Source of the DNA: Natrinema sp. CBA1119
GTDB lineage: Archaea > Halobacteriota > Halobacteria > Halobacteriales > Natrialbaceae
Reading direction: 5' to 3'
Assembly (NCBI RefSeq): GCF_002572525.1
Contig: NZ_PDBS01000001.1
Coordinates: 2,170,001-2,234,000 of the forward strand
DNA length: 64,000 nucleotides
Shown here: in pieces, positions 59,795 to 64,000 of the stretch
Layout of the letters: the number at the start of each line of letters is the position of its first letter
Numbering within the stretch: position 1 is the first letter of the stretch
The notes under the pieces: generated by a model
Told to the model about the DNA's origin: nothing
The model's input: the letters and a program-made list of their open reading frames with translations, nothing else
The model's database searches: none
Program-made: the position numbers and the translations under genes

Positions 59795-60919
59795 CTACGA
59801 CACTTCCGTGTAGTACGGCCAGTACAGCGATCGGCCCGCCTTCACCAGCGGCCAGAGGGGACTACAGCCCCGCTCCCAGACGAGAACCGGGACGGGGCTG
59901 CCGCCGAAGCCCTCTTTGAACCGATAGACGCCGTCCTCGAAATTCGTGTTCGTACTCCCAAAGTCGTACGTCTCGTAGCCGTGCTCGATTCCCCACTGGA
60001 AGACGTGATCGTAGAGCAGTTCCGACGCGTGATCGTCGAAGTACGCTCGCGGAACGGCGGCGAAAAACCCGTGGACCGTCTCGTGTTCGTCGTCGAGCAA
60101 CTCGAGCATCCCGCCGGCGTACTCGCCGTTGATCCGGATCGTCAACAGGAGGAGGCGATCCTCCATCGCCCGCAGTTCGTTGAAAAACGAGAACGGATAC
60201 ACCGCTCCGCCGACGCGGTCCATGACGCCCTCGTAGGTCCGGTGAAACCGCCGCAGGTTCTCCCGCGTGATCTCTTCCTCGACGACCTCGTAGTCGACGT
60301 CCTGTCCGTGTTCGATCCCCCGCCGCCGGCTCCGGCTCATCCCCTCGAGGAGTTCGTCGTAACCCTTGGTGAGATCGAGCAGAAATCGGCACTCCCGCCG
60401 GTAGGGCCGATAGCCGTGCGTCTGCAGGGCGTCGTTGTACCGCAGATAGCTCATATCGAGCCCCCGAATCTGGTGGACGATCGTCCGTCCGCGACAGAGC
60501 CGCGGGATCGCGTCGATCACGCGCTCGAGGGACGCTTCCGTATCCGTCGGCAGCAACGGCCCGCCGAAGCCCGGATAGAGCGACGACAACCGATCGAACG
60601 GCGTCTTCTCGATCTCGACGACGAAGTTCGGCATGCCGCCGATCGTGTTCCCGTCCTTGGTGACCACCAGATGTCGCGGCGTGTACCCCAACCCCGTCTC
60701 GATCGCCTCGAGCCACTCGTAGCGATGGAAGACGCTCCCGCGACTCGAACGCTCGACGATCTCGTTCCACTGCGTTTTCTCCACGTCCCGTACCGAGTCG
60801 ACGACGTCCACCTCGAGACTCGACTCCTCGGTCGCCGCGGATCGCTCGTTTCGATTCGCGAACAGCGATCCGATTTGATGGAGTCTCGAGCGACTGTTGC
60901 CGCCGGTCTGTTGGGCCAT
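59795..60919 (-). CDS. FemAB/GNAT-like acyltransferase
   Basis: The 374-residue protein has the paired GNAT-like fold of FemAB proteins. An N-terminal half reads NEIVERSSRGSVFHRYEWLEAIE, a standard start of FemAB/DUF482-like domains. The C-terminal half reads GEYAGGMLELLDD, AVPRAYFDDHASELLYDHVF and YDFGSTNTNFEDGVYRFKEGFG, again typical. In bacteria FemABX add amino acids to lipid II; archaea lack it, so these proteins probably modify surface glycans or lipids. An arginine-rich SRSRRRGIEHGQ stretch lies in the middle. Confidence 0.85.
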   Translation of the reverse strand: MAQQTGGNSRSRLHQIGSLFANRNERSAATEESSLEVDVVDSVRDVEKTQWNEIVERSSRGSVFHRYEWLEAIETGLGYTPRHLVVTKDGNTIGGMPNFVVEIEKTPFDRLSSLYPGFGGPLLPTDTEASLERVIDAIPRLCRGRTIVHQIRGLDMSYLRYNDALQTHGYRPYRRECRFLLDLTKGYDELLEGMSRSRRRGIEHGQDVDYEVVEEEITRENLRRFHRTYEGVMDRVGGAVYPFSFFNELRAMEDRLLLLTIRINGEYAGGMLELLDDEHETVHGFFAAVPRAYFDDHASELLYDHVFQWGIEHGYETYDFGSTNTNFEDGVYRFKEGFGGSPVPVLVWERGCSPLWPLVKAGRSLYWPYYTEVS

Positions 60920-60967
60920 TGCCCGAACCCAATACGGGTTTCCTCTTTGGTAGTCCGCCCATTACTC

Positions 60968-61000
60968 ATCGGTTGGCGATCGTAACGACTCCCAACCGAT
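60968..61000. promoter_or_regulatory. Inverted repeat ATCGGTTGG-N15-CCAACCGAT
   Basis: Perfect 9-bp arms lie 48 bp before the FemAB-like gene start on the minus strand. This could be an operator or part of the leader; no T-run follows, so it is less likely to be a terminator. Confidence 0.4.
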
Positions 61001-61228
61001 TCCACGGCCACGCCGTCGCTCGGTAGGCCCTTGATACCCGTCCCCTCGAGCGCCGACGTTCGAGCCGCCGCCCCGATTCGATGCCAGTCGTCGCCCGAAT
61101 CGCCTTGCAGAGATCGATCTCGAGGAACGCGGAGAACTCGAACGACGATGCCGCTTTCGTGCGTAGTAAAGGGGAACCACGTCTCACTCCAGACCGACCA
61201 TCCGGCGTGCGGTGGCGCGCGCTGGCTT

Positions 61229-61251
61229 GCGGTTCGCCGACGGCGAACCGC
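61229..61251. repeat. Perfect hairpin GCGGTTCGCC-GAC-GGCGAACCGC
   Basis: Ten-bp perfect arms flank a 3-nt loop. It could end the beta-helix transcript, which stops 237 bp upstream on the minus strand, or be a REP-like unit. Confidence 0.4.
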
Positions 61252-61390
61252 AGGACGATGCCGTGCGAGGGATGAGCGACCGACTGAAAGGAGGAAGCGA
61301 ATCGGCTGGGGAGGGCGTGGCTATTCCCTGTTGCCACAATAGCAGGACGCTCCGTCCACCACAATCCCATCGCTGGTCCATTCAGTTAAC

Positions 61391-61428
61391 TCACACCGAT
61401 CGCACAGCCGTCGTGCAATGCGGTGTGA
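61391..61428. repeat. Decayed core of the palindromic element family
   Basis: TCACACCG (61391-61398) and CGGTGTGA (61421-61428) are perfect arms. The central GATCGCACAGCCGTCGTGC is identical over 19 bp to the core of the copy inside udk. The TATAG.. ends found in the full copies are not recognisable, so this is a decayed or shorter member. Confidence 0.6.
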
Positions 61429-61487
61429 ACTGTGCACCGACTTCCAGCAGGGCGACCGACGCTCGAGAACCGTCTCTGCCGAATAGA

Positions 61488-63002
61488 TTACGACGATTCC
61501 GACGTGACCCACTCTCGAGTCTCACCGTCGCCATCGATGTCGACCTGCGTCCCGACATCGTCGAACGTGACGCCGCCGTAGGCGACGCTGCTACCGGGCC
61601 CCGAGTAGATGCCGTCGGTACCGCAATCCGCCGCTCGAGCCGTCGTGAGCGTCACGTCGACGTTCTCACGGAAACGGAACCCTTGGTCGTTCGGCCCCTT
61701 CGCCGTTATCCCGCTCATCTTCAGATCGTCCATATCGTCGAAGATGATCGCGTTCGTGAACGGGCCGTCGACGACGACGTTCGAGATCGCAGCGCCGTCG
61801 AATCCGGCGGCGTACAGCCCCGACCCGGCGGCCAGGTCGCTGCCGTCGGTCCTGATCGTGGTATTACTGATCGTCAGCTCTCGTCGCCCGCTCTCGACGT
61901 GTCCCAGCGTGATCCCCCTCGCGTTGTCGATACACGAGACGTCGTCGATCGTCAGATCCGCGACCGCCTCGTCGGAGTCGGCCCTGATCGCCGTATACTC
62001 GCAGCCGGTGATATAGCCGTCCATGATCGTGATCGACTCGTTGCTGCCGTGGTGGAGGTGAACGCCGTGCTCTGGGCCGTTTTCCGGAGCGATCTCGAAG
62101 TTTTTGAGGGTGCAGTTCCGGGTCGGGGTGTCGTCGTCCTCGACGAGCGTATACTCGCTCCCGTCCCACACGCCGTTCCAGGACGCCCCGGAGTACTGCG
62201 CGTCGAACTGCACCGGCGCGTCCGACCCGCTCTCGCCGCCTCGAGTCGCCCAGTAGCCGTCCACGACGACGTTTTTCGACGAGACGACGTCGATATGATG
62301 ATTGTAGGTGTGGTCGCCGTAGATATTCTCCAACCGGACGTTCGCCGCGTGCGCGGGCATGATCCCGGTCGTCTTCGGCGTGTCCACTCGGACGTTGCAC
62401 ACCCCCCAGTTCGACGCGCCGTCGTATTCGGTCGCGTCGTAGCCCCTGTTGGAGAGGAGCGCCCGCCCCTCCTCACCGTCGGGCCGCGTCCCCTCGAGGA
62501 CGGTCGAGCGACCCGCACCCATGACGATCGTATCGTCGCCCACCAGCGGCGTCCGCTCGAGCAGATATCGACCCGGCGGGAAGTAGACGATCCCCCCGCC
62601 GGCCTTGTCGACCGTCTTCAGGAGGTCGTGGACGGCCGCTCCGACCTCGGTTTCGCCGTCGCCCTCGATTCCGTGAGCCTCGACGTTCCACACGGGGGTC
62701 TCCGCGGTCCGCGCGTGGACCGCGCGTGTCGCTTCGAAGTGACTCGTTCCCGGAACCGGTTGCTCGGCGCTCCCTCGCCCGCCGAAATACTGCCAGTCCT
62801 CGCTCGAGGCGTCCCAGCGCCAGGTGATCCCCTGATCGGTCGCGTGAAACAGTTCGTCGTCGTACTCGCCCGCCACGGGACGCTCGGCGATCGGCCCGTG
62901 GACGATCGCGTGCTCGTCGACCGCCTCGACCGTGTCGGTGTGGTCCCACTCCTCGCCCTCGTCGAACGTTCCCAGCCCGAGCCGCGGTGTGTCATCGGCC
63001 AC
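61488..63002 (-). CDS. Right-handed parallel beta-helix (pectate-lyase fold) protein
   Basis: From GTG 63002 the protein has 504 residues. After DHTDTVEAVDEHAIVHGP and a tail-fibre-like ATDQGITWRWDASSEDWQYF segment, a beta-helix of the pectate-lyase-3 type runs from about 130 to 480. It begins DLLKTVDKAGGGIVYFPPG, then has repeats such as ISNVVVDGPFTNAIIFDDM and TIDDVSCIDNARGITLGHV. The product lacks a signal peptide. A 46-residue lipoprotein gene ends 2 bp upstream, and the two could be halves of one former gene. Polysaccharide binding or cleavage is the likely role. Confidence 0.85.
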   Translation of the reverse strand: MADDTPRLGLGTFDEGEEWDHTDTVEAVDEHAIVHGPIAERPVAGEYDDELFHATDQGITWRWDASSEDWQYFGGRGSAEQPVPGTSHFEATRAVHARTAETPVWNVEAHGIEGDGETEVGAAVHDLLKTVDKAGGGIVYFPPGRYLLERTPLVGDDTIVMGAGRSTVLEGTRPDGEEGRALLSNRGYDATEYDGASNWGVCNVRVDTPKTTGIMPAHAANVRLENIYGDHTYNHHIDVVSSKNVVVDGYWATRGGESGSDAPVQFDAQYSGASWNGVWDGSEYTLVEDDDTPTRNCTLKNFEIAPENGPEHGVHLHHGSNESITIMDGYITGCEYTAIRADSDEAVADLTIDDVSCIDNARGITLGHVESGRRELTISNTTIRTDGSDLAAGSGLYAAGFDGAAISNVVVDGPFTNAIIFDDMDDLKMSGITAKGPNDQGFRFRENVDVTLTTARAADCGTDGIYSGPGSSVAYGGVTFDDVGTQVDIDGDGETREWVTSESS

Positions 63003-63004
63003 GC

Positions 63005-63145
63005 TTATTCGCCTCCGTACCCCCGTCCGTACGCCGTTCCGTAGCCGGATATCGCGGCCTCGCTGTTGGTACACCCGGCAAAGGTAACGCACGCGCCCGA
63101 CACCGCGAGGAGGACGTCCCGTCGCTGCAGCGCTGAACCGTTCAT
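63005..63145 (-). CDS. 46-residue lipoprotein, possibly the lost signal part of the beta-helix protein
   Basis: The peptide starts MNGSALQRRDVLLAVSGA and contains a lipobox FAGC (Cys about 25) followed by a Gly/Tyr-rich end (SGYGTAYGRGYGGE). A TATA box 27 bp upstream (63167-63175) fixes the start as leaderless. The stop lies 2 bp before the GTG of the beta-helix gene, in a different frame. It reads as an N-terminal export and anchor signal with a flexible Gly-Tyr linker, without a domain of its own. Confidence 0.7.
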   Translation of the reverse strand: MNGSALQRRDVLLAVSGACVTFAGCTNSEAAISGYGTAYGRGYGGE

Positions 63146-63166
63146 ATCGTCTGACTCTCTCGATAT

Positions 63167-63175
63167 CATATAAAA
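63167..63175 (-). promoter_or_regulatory. TATA box of the small lipoprotein gene
   Basis: On the minus strand TTTTATATG is centred about 27 bp before ATG 63145, giving a leaderless mRNA. Confidence 0.6.
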
Positions 63176-63301
63176 ATGGTCATGTAATAGGTGAATCGGC
63201 CGTGCCCGGACTCGCAGCGCGACGCCGGCCCGAGATCGGCTCGACCCGTCGGTCACCGCTCGCGTGTCCCGATCGCCGGACAGTCTCGAGATCCTGACGC
63301 G

Positions 63302-63309
63302 CTACTTAT
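63302..63309 (+). promoter_or_regulatory. TATA-like box of the zinc-ribbon gene
   Basis: CTACTTAT is centred about 29 bp before the GTG at 63335 and supports that leaderless start. Confidence 0.45.
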
Positions 63310-63334
63310 CGCCTCGAGTGGCCTACGGAACAGG

Positions 63335-63526
63335 GTGAGAGCAGGAAAAGACGGTGAAAAGGTAGTTGCCACCTGTACGTCGTGCGGTTCCGTATTCGCC
63401 GCACAAATCGTCTCCGACGGCTCAGTTCTGCCAATCGGACGGCCACAAGGGTGCCAGTGCGGATCGGACGAATTCGAACCGGCAACGAGTTCTCGCGACC
63501 GGGATTTTGAGGGAATTTCGGACTGA
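63335..63526 (+). CDS. Small zinc-ribbon protein
   Basis: The 63-residue protein opens at GTG (VRAGKDGEKVVATCTSCGSVF). CTSCG (about 14-18) and CQCG (about 42-45) would bind zinc. The rest includes GSVLPIGRPQGCQCGSDEF and an acidic-basic tail. Function unknown; similar small ribbons are abundant in haloarchaea. The ORF extends farther upstream, but leaderless spacing and motif position favour 63335. Confidence 0.65.
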   Translation: MRAGKDGEKVVATCTSCGSVFAAQIVSDGSVLPIGRPQGCQCGSDEFEPATSSRDRDFEGISD

Positions 63527-63919
63527 CTTGTCTCGCTCAAGGATCTGGTAGAGGAGGGAAAACTCTAAGCGGAGAAGTGTGCACTCACCGCGAGCGAATC
63601 GACGACCGACCCGTTGAGGAGGGAGGAGTACTTTTAATCAACATTTTGCCGAGCGACCGAACGCCAGCGAGGGAGCGCAGAGCAAAATGTTGGTGTGCCT
63701 ACGTACCTTTTTCCGCCTCGGGTTCGCTCGCGGTGCTCGCTCACCTCTCGTCTGCTCACGGGTGCGTAGCGCTCGTTCGCATGGCCCGCGAGACCGGAGG
63801 TCCCGCGCTGGCGCAAAAATCTACGCTAAAAAGGCCGCCTCCACGAGCTTCGCCCGTTCCGGCGGTGAACCGCTCGCTTCGCTCGCGGATGCTGGCAACG
63901 GTAAGTCCTTCGCCTTCAA
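63527..63919. other. Noncoding region with an inverted repeat and GAGCG/GCTCG-rich sequence
   Basis: The 393 bp has no acidic ORF. It contains an 11-bp inverted repeat at 63639-63692 and a stretch rich in CGCTCG/CGAGCG (63715-63895), with AAAAATCTAC and TAAAAAGG interruptions. This composition recurs between haloarchaeal genes and may be a repeat or an RNA. Confidence 0.5.
63639..63692. repeat. Inverted repeat CAACATTTTGC-N32-GCAAAATGTTG
   Basis: Eleven-bp perfect arms flank a 32-nt loop of GAGCGAC/CAGCGAG type. A TTTTAATC box lies just left (63632-63639). The pattern suggests a mobile or regulatory repeat. Confidence 0.55.
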
Positions 63920-64000
63920 TTAGTCCGACCGCGTTGCCGCGGGTATCGTAAACGAGAACGTCGCTCCATCTTCCGAGTCGGACGTGATCCAGATCTCACC
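63920..64000 (-). CDS. Histidine kinase, C-terminal end only
   Basis: The last 26 codons are visible, reading GEIWITSDSEDGATFSFTIP and ending ATRSD with TAA at 63920-63922. The final G-A-T-F-S-F-T-I-P motif is the end of the HATPase domain of sensor histidine kinases. The rest of the gene lies beyond the right edge. No downstream response regulator is present in the window. Confidence 0.75.
   Translation of the reverse strand, partial: GEIWITSDSEDGATFSFTIPAATRSD

Larger units (their letters stand above)
60920..61487. other. Intergenic region with several inverted repeats
   Basis: The 568 bp lies between the beta-helix gene and the FemAB-like gene, both on the minus strand. It has hairpins at 60968-61000 and 61229-61251 and the decayed element core at 61391-61428. 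Short ORFs are present, but their composition is basic and unconvincing. Confidence 0.6.

Noticed and set aside
59671-59919. Plus-strand ORF starting MSDPGSEPDEKL after a TATA box
   Set aside because: The TATA box lies too close to the ATG and the frame turns basic and overlaps the FemAB-like gene after 40 codons.
61321-61512. Minus-strand ORF with CDRC and CYC motifs
   Set aside because: It overlaps the beta-helix gene, has no promoter or acidic bias, and its CxxC comes from the decayed palindrome. Kept as part of the element observation only.
61212-63044. Open frame of 610 codons on the plus strand opposite the beta-helix gene
   Set aside because: The minus-strand product has a clear beta-helix fold and acidic composition; the plus-strand product is an Arg/Val-rich antisense artefact.

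Overview
The window is chromosomal DNA from a haloarchaeon. GC is high except for one short island, predicted proteins are strongly acidic, and many genes have a TATA-like box about 25-32 bp before the start codon with no room for a Shine-Dalgarno site (leaderless). The window also carries archaeal aRF1, Kae1-Bud32, S24e/S27ae, archaeal SepF, a ThiD-ThiN fusion, bacterio-opsin-activator-type (HTH-10) regulators, Tat and lipobox signals and a PGF-CTERM-like sorting signal. A member of the Natrialbales (Natrinema/Haloterrigena-like) is my guess from overall feel and is not proven by anything here.

Layout. 1-10 kb: membrane metallophosphoesterase (cut by the window edge), PUA protein, CBS protein, DUF1028 protein, sepF, cspA, an HTH-10 regulator, a VOC protein, an MFS transporter, citrate synthase and a secreted PGF-CTERM-like protein with a small membrane partner. 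10-21 kb: a gamma-glutamylcyclotransferase-like protein, threonine ammonia-lyase, a serine hydrolase, RidA, tRNA-Ser(GGA), lipoproteins, an SRAP protein, a sugar-nucleotide epimerase, a MaoC hydratase, aRF1 and MinD. 21-33 kb: argS, then an AT-rich island of about 1.1 kb beside a uridine kinase pseudogene split by a small palindromic mobile element, then Nudix, threonine synthase, an AspA-like protein, proline dehydrogenase, MutL, an SDR and a MOSC protein. 33-46 kb: MutS, a CsaA-like protein, two convergent universal-stress paralogues with an amino-acid permease, an LLM flavoprotein overlapping thiD-thiN, an AIR-synthase-like protein and a MOT1-like transporter. 46-55 kb: a tiny gene overlapping a PIN-like gene, an IMPDH/GMPR-family protein, a tandem USP, RdgB, an HTH-10 regulator, a stand-alone nuoCD, Kae1-Bud32 and S27ae/S24e. 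55-64 kb: a Tat-exported beta-propeller with a membrane partner, a BNR-repeat protein, an HTH-10 regulator, a FemAB-like protein, a beta-helix protein preceded by a 46-residue lipoprotein, a zinc-ribbon protein and the end of a histidine kinase.

The strongest non-gene signals are these. (1) An 84-bp palindromic element occurs twice at full length (4587-4670 and 25239-25322). It has about 16-bp inverted ends and a TA target duplication, and a third decayed core lies at 61391-61428; one copy has inactivated udk. (2) A perfect 14-bp palindrome, TCGTGGTACCACGA, lies in front of both the CBS gene and cspA. (3) An ungapped 84-nt repeat occurs twice, each time just after a gene (2031 and 15301). (4) There is a possible toxin-antitoxin-like pair at 46578-47157. 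(5) A lipoprotein/beta-helix gene may be split in two at 63005.
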